64,000 bases of DNA from Parvularcula sp038749595 (GCA_038749595.1 JBCDHW010000004.1:186001-250000); one strand, 5' to 3'. Shown: positions 42,519-50,999, counted from the first letter of the stretch. Numbers and translations are program-made. The notes: generated by a model from the letters alone, not told the origin.

Positions 42519-43703
42519 TTAGCTCCGCTGTGCCAGGTCTTCGACCCGGCGCCACGCCTGTTCGCGCGCCTGCTTGTCGGTTGCAAGAACCTCGTCGAGG
42601 TCGGCACTGCCGTGATTAGGTCGCATCGATTCGAGACAATGTTCAGTCACGTCGGTGATGTCCAGAAACGGCAGATGACCCTTAAGAAAGGCAGCCACCG
42701 CCACTTCGTTCGCAGCGTTCAAAATGCAGGTCGCAAGACCGCCCTCATCCAATGCTTCGCGGGCAAGGCGCAAGGCAGGGAATTGCTCTTCGTCGGCTTC
42801 GAAAAAATCGAACCGCCCGATGCTGACGAGGTCCAGCGGCTCCATCGGCGTGGGCACCCGGTCAGGCCATGCCAGCGCCGATGCCACGGGGATCGTCATG
42901 TCTGGCTGACCCAATTGCCCCAGCACCGAGCCGTCGATGTAGTCAACAAGGCTGTGGATCACCGATTGGGGGTGCACCACGATGCCGATGATCTCCTTGG
43001 GCACCGGGAAGAGGTACGCCGCCTCAATCCGCTCCAGCCCCTTGTTCATCATCGTCGCGCTATCGACCGAAATCTTCGCGCCCATGGTCCAGTTGGGATG
43101 CTTCACCGCTTCCTCAGGCGTCACGCCGCGCAGCGATTCCCGCGTCCGCTGGCGAAACGGGCCACCGGACGCTGTCAAAATCAGACGCCGCACCCGATGA
43201 GGTCGTTCCACGTCGAAAACCTGGAAAATCGCGTTGTGCTCGCTGTCGACGGGCAGCAACCGGCCACCGCCCCGCTTCATCGCCGCCAGCACGGCATCCC
43301 CGGCGCAAACGAGGCATTCTTTGTTGGCAAAGGCGATGTTGGCACCCCGCTCTGCTGCGGCCAGCAGCGGCTTGATCCCCGCCGATCCCATAATCGCCGC
43401 CATCACCCAGTCTGCATCCATTTGGGCAGCTTCGATCACCGCCTCAGGCCCCGCGGCAGACTTGATGCCTGTCCCGAGCAGCCGCGCGGCCAATTCCTCA
43501 CCGGCGTGGGGATTGGCGATCGCCGCAAACTGCGCTCCCGACTGAACAGCCGCGTCCGCGAGCTCATCGACCTTCGAATTCGCCGTAACAGCGACCACCT
43601 CAATGTCGGCGTCGCCGGTCTCGCGCGCAGCTTTGATCAGGTTGAGCGTGGTTTGGCCTACAGAGCCTGTGGCGCCAAGAATTGTGGCGCGGCGCTTAAG
43701 CAT
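42519..43703 (-). CDS. dxr: 1-deoxy-D-xylulose-5-phosphate reductoisomerase Dxr
   Basis: Dxr converts DXP to MEP, the committed step of non-mevalonate isoprenoid synthesis. The 394-residue protein starts MLKRRATILGATGSVGQTT with the NADPH motif. NIAFANKECLVCAGD and LPVDSEHNAIFQ (metal-binding Asp/Glu) follow, then LTASGGPFR and WTMGAKISVDSATMMNKGLE. The frame is open far upstream through cdsA, but the family's start matches ATG 43703. It sits between cdsA and rseP, with UppS, which uses the resulting isoprenoids, two genes upstream. Confidence 0.96.
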   Translation of the reverse strand: MLKRRATILGATGSVGQTTLNLIKAARETGDADIEVVAVTANSKVDELADAAVQSGAQFAAIANPHAGEELAARLLGTGIKSAAGPEAVIEAAQMDADWVMAAIMGSAGIKPLLAAAERGANIAFANKECLVCAGDAVLAAMKRGGGRLLPVDSEHNAIFQVFDVERPHRVRRLILTASGGPFRQRTRESLRGVTPEEAVKHPNWTMGAKISVDSATMMNKGLERIEAAYLFPVPKEIIGIVVHPQSVIHSLVDYIDGSVLGQLGQPDMTIPVASALAWPDRVPTPMEPLDLVSIGRFDFFEADEEQFPALRLAREALDEGGLATCILNAANEVAVAAFLKGHLPFLDITDVTEHCLESMRPNHGSADLDEVLATDKQAREQAWRRVEDLAQRS

Positions 43704-43729
43704 CGTGCGGAAGCCCTCCCAGCTGATGG

Positions 43730-44548
43730 TTACCCGACGCCTTGCAACAAAAGAACGATCACCGCCAGTGCGAAGACAGCAAACAAAAAGCCGTCGAGCC
43801 GGTCGAGCACCCCGCCATGCCCCGGGAACGCACCCCCTGAGTCCTTCACACCGTACCGCCGCTTGATGCTGCTTTCGATGATGTCCCCAACCACCGCCGC
43901 GGCGCCAAGCACGAACCCTAGGAGCAGTGAGCCCCCCGCCTCGTGAGGCTTCACCAGGAGCGCCAGCGCCCCGGCGGCAAGCCCTGCGCCCAGGACGCCG
44001 CCAATCGCGCCGGCCCAGGTCTTGTTCGGCGAAATCCGCGGCACGAGCTTGGGGCCGCCAAAGCTCTTGCCCGAAAGGTAGGCCGCGCTGTCCGCCGCCC
44101 AGACGCTGATGAACAGCAGCAAGGTGAGAAAACCGCCCTCCGGCGCATCGCGGCGGAGCCACAGCGCCGCCACCGCGGGCACAATGATATAAAGCGCCCC
44201 AACCGCAGGCCAGCTGGGCGGGCTGGGTTTGGGCCACTCCAAAACCGTTGCGATCGCCCCGCCCATGAGCGCCGCGCCAAGGCCCCAGAGGGGCAATCCG
44301 CCCGCGGCAAGGTAACTTGCCACCGCCGCCGTCGCGGAGAGCACGTAGAACCCCCGGCGCATCTCTGCGCCATCCACCATCCGGGTCCACTCAAACAGGA
44401 GAAAGATCGTCATCGCCGCGATCAACGCCGCGTACAGCCTGCCGCCCGCTGCCACCGATCCCAGCGCGAGGGGGATCAGGACCGCAGCGGTGAGGACACG
44501 GGTCCGAAGCGGCGGTCGCGCTTCTTCGGACGCTTCCCCGGCATTCAC
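43730..44548 (-). CDS. cdsA: Phosphatidate cytidylyltransferase CdsA
   Basis: CdsA makes CDP-diacylglycerol from CTP and phosphatidate in the inner membrane. The 272-residue protein has about seven hydrophobic segments. The C-terminal family signature is SIKRRYGVKDSGGAFPGHGG, then VLDRLDGFLFA, with its catalytic Lys and Asp residues. AYLSGKSFGGPKLVPRISPNKTW precedes it. The start overlaps the uppS stop by four bases. Ala/Gly/Leu-rich composition reflects membrane content. Confidence 0.95.
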   Translation of the reverse strand: MNAGEASEEARPPLRTRVLTAAVLIPLALGSVAAGGRLYAALIAAMTIFLLFEWTRMVDGAEMRRGFYVLSATAAVASYLAAGGLPLWGLGAALMGGAIATVLEWPKPSPPSWPAVGALYIIVPAVAALWLRRDAPEGGFLTLLLFISVWAADSAAYLSGKSFGGPKLVPRISPNKTWAGAIGGVLGAGLAAGALALLVKPHEAGGSLLLGFVLGAAAVVGDIIESSIKRRYGVKDSGGAFPGHGGVLDRLDGFLFAVFALAVIVLLLQGVG

Positions 44549-45321
44549 GAAGCCGCAGCCGCCTCGCCTTTTCGCCCGCCATAGCGGCGGTCGCGCCCGC
44601 GATAATCCTCAAGCGCGGCCAGCAGATGGTCTTCGCCAAAGTCCGGCCACATCACATCGAGGAAGATGAACTCCGAATACGCCGCCTGCCAGAGGAGGAA
44701 GTTCGAAATCCGCCGCTCGCCGCTGGTTCGAATAATCAAGTCGGGATCCGGCACACCCGACGTGTCCAGGTGCTGGGACAGGGTCTGTTCGTTCACCTGC
44801 GCAGGATCGAGCGCGCCCGCTGCCGCCTTTTGCGCAATCTCCGCCGCCGCCCGTACCAGCTCGTCACGGCCACCGTAATTGAACGCGATTTGAAGGATGA
44901 AGTTTGTGTTCGAACGGGTTGAATTCTCTGCGTCTTCGACGAGCTTCCTAATGTCCGGTGGCAAGCTGTCATGGTCGCCAAGAATGCGGACGCAGACGCC
45001 CTCGCCAGCAAGCTCGCTCAGGTCCTGGCGGAAGAAACGGCGTAGCAAACCCAAGAGATGGCGCACTTCCCAATCGGGCCGCGACCAGTTCTCCGTCGAA
45101 AAGCTGTAGAGCGTCACGATCCGCACGCCCGCCTTCCGTGCCGCCCGCACGGTGCGGCGCGCTGCTTCAACGCCCGCGCGATGACCTTCAAGCCGCGTCA
45201 GACCTTCACGCTCAGCCCAGCGGCCGTTGCCATCCATGATGATCGCAACGTGGTTGGCCAGCGGGGCCTCGCCGCCGGTCCGCTCGGTTTGCTCCACTTT
45301 GGTCTTCGCTGCGAGCATCAC
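44545..45321 (-). CDS. uppS: Undecaprenyl diphosphate synthase UppS
   Basis: UppS extends FPP with isopentenyl diphosphate in cis to make the C55 lipid carrier for peptidoglycan and polysaccharides. The 258-residue protein has HVAIIMDGNGRWAEREG with the catalytic Asp, LYSFSTENWSRP, FNYGGRDELVRA and the C-terminal DLIIRTSGERRISNFLLWQ followed by YSEFIF. The first ATG is used; an adjacent ATG is possible. It lies 34 bases after frr and overlaps cdsA, the classical frr–uppS–cdsA order. Confidence 0.96.
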   Translation of the reverse strand: MMLAAKTKVEQTERTGGEAPLANHVAIIMDGNGRWAEREGLTRLEGHRAGVEAARRTVRAARKAGVRIVTLYSFSTENWSRPDWEVRHLLGLLRRFFRQDLSELAGEGVCVRILGDHDSLPPDIRKLVEDAENSTRSNTNFILQIAFNYGGRDELVRAAAEIAQKAAAGALDPAQVNEQTLSQHLDTSGVPDPDLIIRTSGERRISNFLLWQAAYSEFIFLDVMWPDFGEDHLLAALEDYRGRDRRYGGRKGEAAAAS

Positions 45322-45355
45322 GCCCCTCGCTTCTCGCCTGCCTCAACCAGGCCTT

Positions 45356-45907
45356 TTAGACCTGCATGATTTCTTCTTCCTTGGCAGACTGCATTTCTTC
45401 CACTTTTTTCACCTTATCGTCGGTGAGTTTCTGGACGCGGTCTTGCATTTTCTTGGCGTCGTCCTCGGGCAAGCCGTCCGCCGCCTTGATCTCTTCCATA
45501 CCATCACGCCGGACATTGCGGATCGCCACTTTCGCCCCTTCAGCGTATTTGCCGCACATCTTGGCCAGGTCTTTGCGGCGTTCCTCGGTCATCGGCGGAA
45601 GCGGTACACGGACGGTTTGACCATCGGTCACCGGGTTAAGACCCAGGCCCGACTCCCGGATGCCCTTCTCGACTGCGCCAACGAGGCCTTTGTCCCAAAC
45701 ACTGACCGACAGCGTACGCGCGTCACTGACGCCAACGGTACCCACTTGGTTGAGGGGCATGTCCGAGCCATACGCGCTGACGGTCACAGGCTCGAGCAGC
45801 TGGACCGAAGCCCGCCCGGAACGCAGCCCACCAAACTCTGTCTTCAGGCTCTCAAGGGCACCGTCCATACGGCTCTCAAGTTTTTTAAAATCGGGACCTT
45901 CACTCAT
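45356..45907 (-). CDS. frr: Ribosome recycling factor Frr
   Basis: Frr splits the post-termination ribosome together with EF-G. The 183-residue protein has the tRNA-mimic three-helix body: SRMDGALESLKTEFGGLRSGRAS, then LLEPVTVSAYGSDMPLNQVG, IRESGLGLNPVTDGQTVRVPLPPMTEERRKDL as separate conserved blocks, and the long C-terminal helix KKMQDRVQKLTDDKVKKVEEM. A GTG at 45910 immediately precedes the ATG chosen. In the usual order pyrH lies directly upstream; here about 3 kb of accessory genes separate them. Confidence 0.95.
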   Translation of the reverse strand: MSEGPDFKKLESRMDGALESLKTEFGGLRSGRASVQLLEPVTVSAYGSDMPLNQVGTVGVSDARTLSVSVWDKGLVGAVEKGIRESGLGLNPVTDGQTVRVPLPPMTEERRKDLAKMCGKYAEGAKVAIRNVRRDGMEEIKAADGLPEDDAKKMQDRVQKLTDDKVKKVEEMQSAKEEEIMQV

Positions 45908-45983
45908 CACAGGTATCCTTGGAATCGACTATCCGGGCGGCTTATAGCCCCTCCGAGCCAAAGGGAAAGCGCAGCGCGGCGCT

Positions 45984-46511
45984 CTAAGCGGCTTTCGGTG
46001 TCTTCGGTGAGGGACAGCGGTCGATATGACCGCACCCGCCGCAGAGGGCCGCTTGGCGCGCAAACTCGGGCGTATCCTTCCCCCGAAGGATACGCTGCAG
46101 CTTACGGTGGGCGGCGATCACATCGTCATCGGGTTTCAGCTTCACCTTCTGGAACCGCGGCCCCTCGGCGCCTCCGGTGAAGCGGATATATCCGTAAGCG
46201 GAAAGAGGCATGCCCCCATCCCCCCGCAAAATATAGGCGTAGGCTGCAAGCTGCATCCGGTCGGCTGGGTAGACCCCGCCCGCGCGGGATTTGGTTTCGA
46301 TGATCACCCGGCGACCATCCTTCACCCAGACCTCGTCAGGCCTCCCGCGCACGGCAACAGGACGTTTTCGCTCAATCGTTTTTTCACTGATCACGAGGCG
46401 GGCGCCCTTAAGCTCCGGCGGCAGCAGATCACCGTCACCCGCTTCGCCGCCGCGCAAAACGACAAGGATGAGAACCAGCGCCGCAGCGCCAAGCGCAAGC
46501 AGGACCAGCAC
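45984..46511 (-). CDS. Cas4/DUF83-like nuclease, C-terminal half, membrane-anchored
   Basis: A 175-residue protein. It starts with one hydrophobic membrane segment (LVLLALGAAALVLILVVL). The catalytic part of a PD-(D/E)XK nuclease of the Cas4/Dna2 type follows. VRGRPDEVWV carries the metal-binding Asp, VIIETKSR gives the ExK core, MQLAAYAYILR is motif QxxxY, and the C-terminal CGGCGHIDRCP gives three Cys, as in the Cas4 iron–sulfur cluster. The first strand/helix, Cys and His of such nucleases are missing here but are encoded by the adjoining gene. The GTG start at 46511 overlaps that gene's TAG stop (TAGTG), so both halves should be made together. Confidence 0.75.
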   Translation of the reverse strand: MLVLLALGAAALVLILVVLRGGEAGDGDLLPPELKGARLVISEKTIERKRPVAVRGRPDEVWVKDGRRVIIETKSRAGGVYPADRMQLAAYAYILRGDGGMPLSAYGYIRFTGGAEGPRFQKVKLKPDDDVIAAHRKLQRILRGKDTPEFARQAALCGGCGHIDRCPSPKTPKAA

Positions 46512-46798
46512 TAGTGCACGAGCCCAAACACAGCCGCCGCGATACCCACCAGGACCAGCAGCAGCACGATCAGCCGGAGCGGCAGCGTTCGGCCCGTCTT
46601 ATGGCGCGACGCGGCCCGGTGGAGCTCCGCGTGAACGACCCGCCCCTCCGCTGCGCGGGCTTTCCAGCGCTGGGAACGGCGCACGCCATGCTTTTTGTCG
46701 AACAGCATCTGCTGGCTGCAGCGCTCCAGCTGCGCCAGTTCAGTCGGTGAGAAAACGCGGCGGTCGGACAAGGCCCTACCCGGGGATGACGAGAACAT
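46511..46798 (-). CDS. Cas4/DUF83-like nuclease, N-terminal half, membrane-anchored
   Basis: A 95-residue protein. Residues 15–65 match the N-terminal part of Cas4/DUF83 nucleases. FSPTELAQLERCSQQMLFDKK has the first cluster Cys, and AEGRVVHAELH has the Gly-x3-His of motif I. A single membrane segment (LRLIVLLLVLVGIAAAVFGL) ends the protein. It lacks the PD-ExK core, which is in the next gene; the two overlap through TAGTG. Predicted topology puts this soluble part in the cytoplasm, with the partner's C-terminal part on the same side. It lies 45 bases after the lipoprotein gene, in an accessory insertion between pyrH and frr. Confidence 0.65.
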   Translation of the reverse strand: MFSSSPGRALSDRRVFSPTELAQLERCSQQMLFDKKHGVRRSQRWKARAAEGRVVHAELHRAASRHKTGRTLPLRLIVLLLVLVGIAAAVFGLVH

Positions 46799-46843
46799 CG
46801 GTATGCCCGATGTTCTGCCTTTGGTCCAGCTTCGTTTCCCCGT

Positions 46844-48376
46844 TTAGTAGAGGCCCGTTCCCGCTGGAAGCTCCAACGGTCCCTCCACCGTGACCGTGAC
46901 GTTGCGGTCTTCATCGACGCTGAACAGCAGCGCCGAGGCGCCGCTCAACCGCATCTTGGCGTTGCCCTTTTCGCTCAGCCGCAGGGACCGGCGGAGCGAC
47001 TGGCGCTGCCCGCTCGGCGTGCGCAGCGCAATGTCCACATAAAGCGCCTGGCGCCGGACCGCTGCGATGCTCATCGACGCCGTCAGCTCGGGTCCCAGCT
47101 CAGCGGGCCCTTGCTTCACCACCGGTGTCGTCCGGCCTGGCGGCGTCGTGCTGGAAAGCGAGGTCACGAACAACGTTCCGTCCTCCCGGATCATATACGA
47201 TCCGCCCTGGTCCGCGATCGGGAAGCACAGGGAGTTCCAACGGTCTGAGCCATCGTTCTGATCCAGCGCGCACCAGGTGATCTGCTGCTCCGCCCCCTGA
47301 AGTGACCTGATCATCGACGAGAAGGAGCCAAGCCGAGCACCATAAACCGGCGTTCCGACGGGGAGCTCAACTGTCCGCGAGCCTAACCATCCCAGCGCAA
47401 CCGGCGAGCGGAACGAAAACGGCGCCGAGAGGGTCCCGGTGGTGCCGTAGTCCGCCTTCGCTTGAAGAAAAACAGCCCCCTTGGCCGCCTTAAACTTGCG
47501 CCCAGGGAAGCGTGCCGCCTCCGCTGTCACCACATTACTGCCCACCGCCGAAAGCAGCGAATCCAGAGATCGGACCGCCTCGTCGCGCGTCGTCTCTGGG
47601 GTCGAGAAATCCCGCAAAGCGATCCCGGCACCGGGCACCAGGACCGGCCCCCGGGCCTTCGGCGCGGCAACGACCCGGTAAGCGACACTCTGGTCATTGG
47701 GCGTCACGTCCAGGACGATATCGCCAACCTCGACATGGCCATCGTCGGTCAATTTCCCGAACAAACAGGGCTTGAGCCCTGCCAATGCGAACCCGTCTGT
47801 GCTCTCCGCTGCTAACGCAAACCGCGGCACGCCCTCTACCGAGCAAAGCCGCATGCCGAGATAGGTTGCAGGGCTGGTCGCGCCCGCTTTGCGATAACGG
47901 ACAGGCGTTTCCAGGGGCACCTCAACCGCCGAAAACGCTTCGAACATCGCGCCGTCGTCAAAGCTGTCCCCGACCAGGGCTTTGTCAAAAACCCCGTCCC
48001 CGTCACTATCATGGAGGCAGTCATGGCGACCGTCTGAGCCCAGCACATTGGTGCGGTCGACAAAGGCACAATAGTACCCGCTGACGGGCAACGCTTCGCC
48101 TTGGTTTTTTGGAACACGCCCTTCGTACGCGGCCAGGAAAACCGTGCCCGCCTTATACGTTTTGCGCCCGATTTCAGCCGGGGCTTCAAGCACCGCCGAG
48201 CGCTTCGCAGCGATCGTCCCAACGAGCTTTGTCTCGCCCCGCGCGATGGTCGCCTGATCGCCCACCGCGATGGTCGGGGTAAAATCACCCGGCACATGGA
48301 GCGCCGTTCGCGGACCCGTCGGCCCCGGGCTAACGCACGCGCTCAAGGCAAGAACGCCAACAAGTCTTCGCAACAT
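46844..48376 (-). CDS. Large lipoprotein with Ca-binding-like loop
   Basis: A 510-residue protein with a lipoprotein signal (VLALSAC, Cys about 14), so probably membrane-attached in the envelope. The chain looks internally duplicated. Each half has a strand-rich FKAAKGAVFLQAK / YKAGTVFLAAYEG type motif, then a Cys-containing block: YYCAFVDRTNVLGSDG and HDCLHDSDGDGVFD in the first half, ITWCALDQNDGSDRW and NSLCFPIADQGG in the second. DSDGDGVFD resembles an EF-hand or thrombospondin-type Ca loop. No known domain is recognised. It is on the same strand as the split nuclease genes, 45 bases upstream of them. Confidence 0.7.
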   Translation of the reverse strand: MLRRLVGVLALSACVSPGPTGPRTALHVPGDFTPTIAVGDQATIARGETKLVGTIAAKRSAVLEAPAEIGRKTYKAGTVFLAAYEGRVPKNQGEALPVSGYYCAFVDRTNVLGSDGRHDCLHDSDGDGVFDKALVGDSFDDGAMFEAFSAVEVPLETPVRYRKAGATSPATYLGMRLCSVEGVPRFALAAESTDGFALAGLKPCLFGKLTDDGHVEVGDIVLDVTPNDQSVAYRVVAAPKARGPVLVPGAGIALRDFSTPETTRDEAVRSLDSLLSAVGSNVVTAEAARFPGRKFKAAKGAVFLQAKADYGTTGTLSAPFSFRSPVALGWLGSRTVELPVGTPVYGARLGSFSSMIRSLQGAEQQITWCALDQNDGSDRWNSLCFPIADQGGSYMIREDGTLFVTSLSSTTPPGRTTPVVKQGPAELGPELTASMSIAAVRRQALYVDIALRTPSGQRQSLRRSLRLSEKGNAKMRLSGASALLFSVDEDRNVTVTVEGPLELPAGTGLY

Positions 48377-48491
48377 GGAACCCCACCACAGAACACATCG
48401 TCACGGAACTTATTCGCAAATGCGCGCTAGAAAACAAGGCCATGACTTCAGCGCCATAGGGTTCGTGCGCAACCGAGAGCGGGGTTTGTTT

Positions 48492-48878
48492 CTAATCGAG
48501 CTGGATCAACTGAATATAGTTTCCGCACGTATCATCAAAGGTGGCAATCGTCGCGCCCCCCGCCTTCATCGGCTCGGTCTTGAACGCCACACCGCGGTCC
48601 TTGAGCTTGGCAACCTCACCCTCGATGTCGGACACACTAAACGCCGTCCACGGAATACCGTCGGCGTAGAGCGCCTTCTGAAGCGCTTGCGCCGCCTCAT
48701 ACTGGTTCGGCTCAAGCCCCAGCTCCGTTCCCTCAGGTTCCTCGGGCGAGACCAAGGTCAGCCAGCGAAATTCACCCATCGGAATGTCATTCTTGACCGC
48801 GAACCCAAGCTTTTCGGTATAAAATTCAAGCGCTTTTTGCTGGTCGCTGACCATCACGCTTTTGATATACATTTTCAT
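48492..48878 (-). CDS. VOC (glyoxalase/bleomycin-resistance-like) family protein
   Basis: A 128-residue protein with the paired beta-alpha-beta-beta-beta layout of the VOC superfamily. It starts MKMYIKSVMVSDQQKALEFYTEKLGF in pattern, followed by FRWLTLVSPEEPEGTELGLEPN. The second module is AFSVSDIEGEVAKLKDRGVAF, then IATFDDTCGNYIQLIQL. The last position, usually a metal-binding Glu, is Gln, so metal-dependent glyoxalase activity is doubtful. The ATG at 48878 is preferred over an upstream start. It sits between pyrH and the lipoprotein gene. Confidence 0.85.
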   Translation of the reverse strand: MKMYIKSVMVSDQQKALEFYTEKLGFAVKNDIPMGEFRWLTLVSPEEPEGTELGLEPNQYEAAQALQKALYADGIPWTAFSVSDIEGEVAKLKDRGVAFKTEPMKAGGATIATFDDTCGNYIQLIQLD

Positions 48879-48957
48879 CTCAAACGCCCTCCTCACCAGA
48901 GCACGCGCCAGCCGCACCCCGTCAGGTCAGGAGATTTAGTCCGAAGCGAAGCCGCGC

Positions 48958-49668
48958 CTAGTCTTCGACGATGGTGAACTTGCCTTGCCCAGTGAGCGCT
49001 CCAACGATCCCGTCGCGCAAGCTGAAGACCACAATCGGGATGCCGTTCTCCCGGGTCAGGCTCACAGCCGACTGGTCCATCACCTTGAGATCTTTGGTCA
49101 AAATCTCACGATAGGTAATCCGGTCATAGCGCTCCGCACTCGGATCCAACTTCGGATCCGCCGAGTAGACACCGTCCACCTGGGTCCCCTTAAAGAGCGC
49201 CTGGCACCCCATTTCAGCCGCCCTCAGCGCCGCACCCGTGTCCGTGGTGAAGTATGGGTTTCCGGTGCCGCCCGCGAAGATCACCACCCGGCCCTTCTCC
49301 AAATGCCGAATGGCCCGGCGCCGAATATAAGGCTCGCAAATCGACTGCATGTGGATCGCCGAGAGCACCCGCGTGTCCACCCCCGCGCCTTCCAGCGAGC
49401 TCTGCACCGCCAACGCGTTCATGATCGTCGCCAGCATGCCCATATAGTCGGCGCTGGCCCGCTCCATGCCTTTCGCCGCCATCGACAACCCGCGGAAAAT
49501 ATTGCCGCCGCCGACCACAAGGCAGACCTCAACCCCGAGCTCAGTCGCCGCGCGGACTTCCCCCGCAATCCGCTCCACCGTCTCGAGATCAATGCCGAAC
49601 TCGCCGTCTCCCATCAGCGCCTCCCCGGAGATTTTGAGGAGGACGCGGCGGTATTGCGGTTCGTTCAT
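48958..49668 (-). CDS. pyrH: UMP kinase PyrH
   Basis: PyrH phosphorylates UMP to UDP and is allosterically controlled by GTP and UTP. The 236-residue amino-acid-kinase-fold protein shows RVLLKISGEALMGD at the N-terminus, then CLVVGGGNIFRGL, MGMLATIMNALAV, VVIFAGGTGNPYFTTDTGAALRA and LKVMDQSAVSLTRENGIPIVVF. It belongs to the rpsB–tsf–pyrH–frr block, but two plus-strand genes separate it from tsf and an accessory group separates it from frr. It probably relies on its own promoter in the 149-base gap shared with the divergent SDH protease gene. Confidence 0.96.
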   Translation of the reverse strand: MNEPQYRRVLLKISGEALMGDGEFGIDLETVERIAGEVRAATELGVEVCLVVGGGNIFRGLSMAAKGMERASADYMGMLATIMNALAVQSSLEGAGVDTRVLSAIHMQSICEPYIRRRAIRHLEKGRVVIFAGGTGNPYFTTDTGAALRAAEMGCQALFKGTQVDGVYSADPKLDPSAERYDRITYREILTKDLKVMDQSAVSLTRENGIPIVVFSLRDGIVGALTGQGKFTIVED

Positions 49669-49817
49669 CAGGAGGCTCCGGCGGATGCGCGAGGCGGCTA
49701 TCAGATTTGTTCAGAGGGCGCGAGCTTCTTTTCTCAGCGAAACCGAGGAACGGCATCGCTTCTCTAAAAAGCTGTGCTACTCTCTTAACCTAAGGCGTGC
49801 GGTGGAGCGGACCAGCA

Positions 49818-50999
49818 ATGACACTATGGGGCGGCGACAGCGCGGGGATGCGCGCGTTGCGTGAAACCGAGGCCCAGCGCCTCGACCTTCTTCAGCGGAT
49901 CGGTGAGGCGCGGGGCTCAACCGTCCTGACCTACATGACGAGCTACCGCGAGGGCTGGCGCAGCTTGGTCCTCAGCGAAGATATCCGCATCCTCGAAAAG
50001 CACGTTGCGCGCGCAAAAGCCGATGGCGTGCGCAAGCTTGACCTCTTCGTCTCGACCTATGGCGGCGATGCGACCCTGCCCTGGTCTCTTCACGCGATGT
50101 TGCGCGACTACCTCCCCAAGACCCAGATCGGGATCATCCTTCCCTTTGAGTCGTATAGCGCAGGGACCGGCATCGCCCTTGGCGGCGACGAGATCGTCAT
50201 GGGCCTCTCCAGCGTCCTGGGGCCAACGGATACCCAAGCCTATCACTATTTCTGGCAGCCCCAGCCCTCCGGCGGCGGGGTCAGTGCCCTCCAGGGGTTC
50301 ATGCAGCTGATCAAAGACTTCGACATGCGCGGGAAGATCGATGATGCGACGATGCTCGAGTGGCTGACGCGCAATTCCGACCCCATGAAGCTCGGCTCGA
50401 TCTACCGGATCTTCCGCGAAAACCGCCGGAAAATCATGAAGATCTTAGGATCGCGCCTGCGCCCGCTTTCGGCCAAAGACAACGAAAAGCTCGCCGACTT
50501 CTTCCTCTACGAAATCGGCATCCACGGCCAGGGAATCCGCCGTCGCGAGGCCCAGGAAGCCGGGCTGTCCTACATCACCGATCTCGAAACGACGGGCCTT
50601 GAGGGCGCCGTCAACAGCCTGTTCGAAGCTTATGCCGAGGTCTTGCAGCTGTTCGTCCCCTTCGCCCGAGCCTTCCCGCCGGGCGGCGGCGGGGGCTTTG
50701 GCAATGACACCAACCTCGAAGGCGAGCACGTCGCCGATACGCCGGTGGTGATGATCGAAAGCCTCTACGAGACCAACGCCGCGTTCAGCGGCTACGGCGT
50801 GATGCGCGCTTGGCAGCCCCAAGATGCCGGGGCGAGCACCGCGCCAGACGAGGTCGGCTCAGAGCACAGCCATTACGCGGCGGCTGGCGGCCCTGGCGCT
50901 CCCCAACCACCCGTGCGCCTGTCGTGGGCATCGGCAACGCGTTCCCGACCGATCGGCGGACGTCGGAACAAGGTGGCACCGCTGAAAAAACGCGGATAA
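49818..50999 (+). CDS. ClpP-like serine protease of the SDH (serine dehydrogenase proteinase) family
   Basis: A 393-residue protein with a ClpP/crotonase-type core: LDLFVSTYGGDATLPWSLHAML, then the nucleophile region FESYSAGTGIALGGDEIVMG with Ser114, and SSVLGPTDTQ. This is the pattern of the SDH_sah family related to SppA. There is no signal peptide or transmembrane segment, so it is likely cytoplasmic. A helical middle part (RKIMKILGSRLRPLSAKDNEKL) and a low-complexity C-terminal tail rich in Gly, Pro and Arg follow. It is followed by a TetR gene on the same strand. Substrate unknown. It lies between the tsf and pyrH genes of the conserved block. Confidence 0.75.
   Translation: MTLWGGDSAGMRALRETEAQRLDLLQRIGEARGSTVLTYMTSYREGWRSLVLSEDIRILEKHVARAKADGVRKLDLFVSTYGGDATLPWSLHAMLRDYLPKTQIGIILPFESYSAGTGIALGGDEIVMGLSSVLGPTDTQAYHYFWQPQPSGGGVSALQGFMQLIKDFDMRGKIDDATMLEWLTRNSDPMKLGSIYRIFRENRRKIMKILGSRLRPLSAKDNEKLADFFLYEIGIHGQGIRRREAQEAGLSYITDLETTGLEGAVNSLFEAYAEVLQLFVPFARAFPPGGGGGFGNDTNLEGEHVADTPVVMIESLYETNAAFSGYGVMRAWQPQDAGASTAPDEVGSEHSHYAAAGGPGAPQPPVRLSWASATRSRPIGGRRNKVAPLKKRG

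Noticed and set aside
42519..44390. One 623-residue protein joining cdsA and dxr regions
   Set aside because: The upstream part is a shadow of cdsA; the real dxr start matches the family at 43703.
45984..46798. A CRISPR-Cas locus, because of the Cas4-like halves
   Set aside because: No repeat-spacer array and no cas1, cas2 or effector gene is present in the window.
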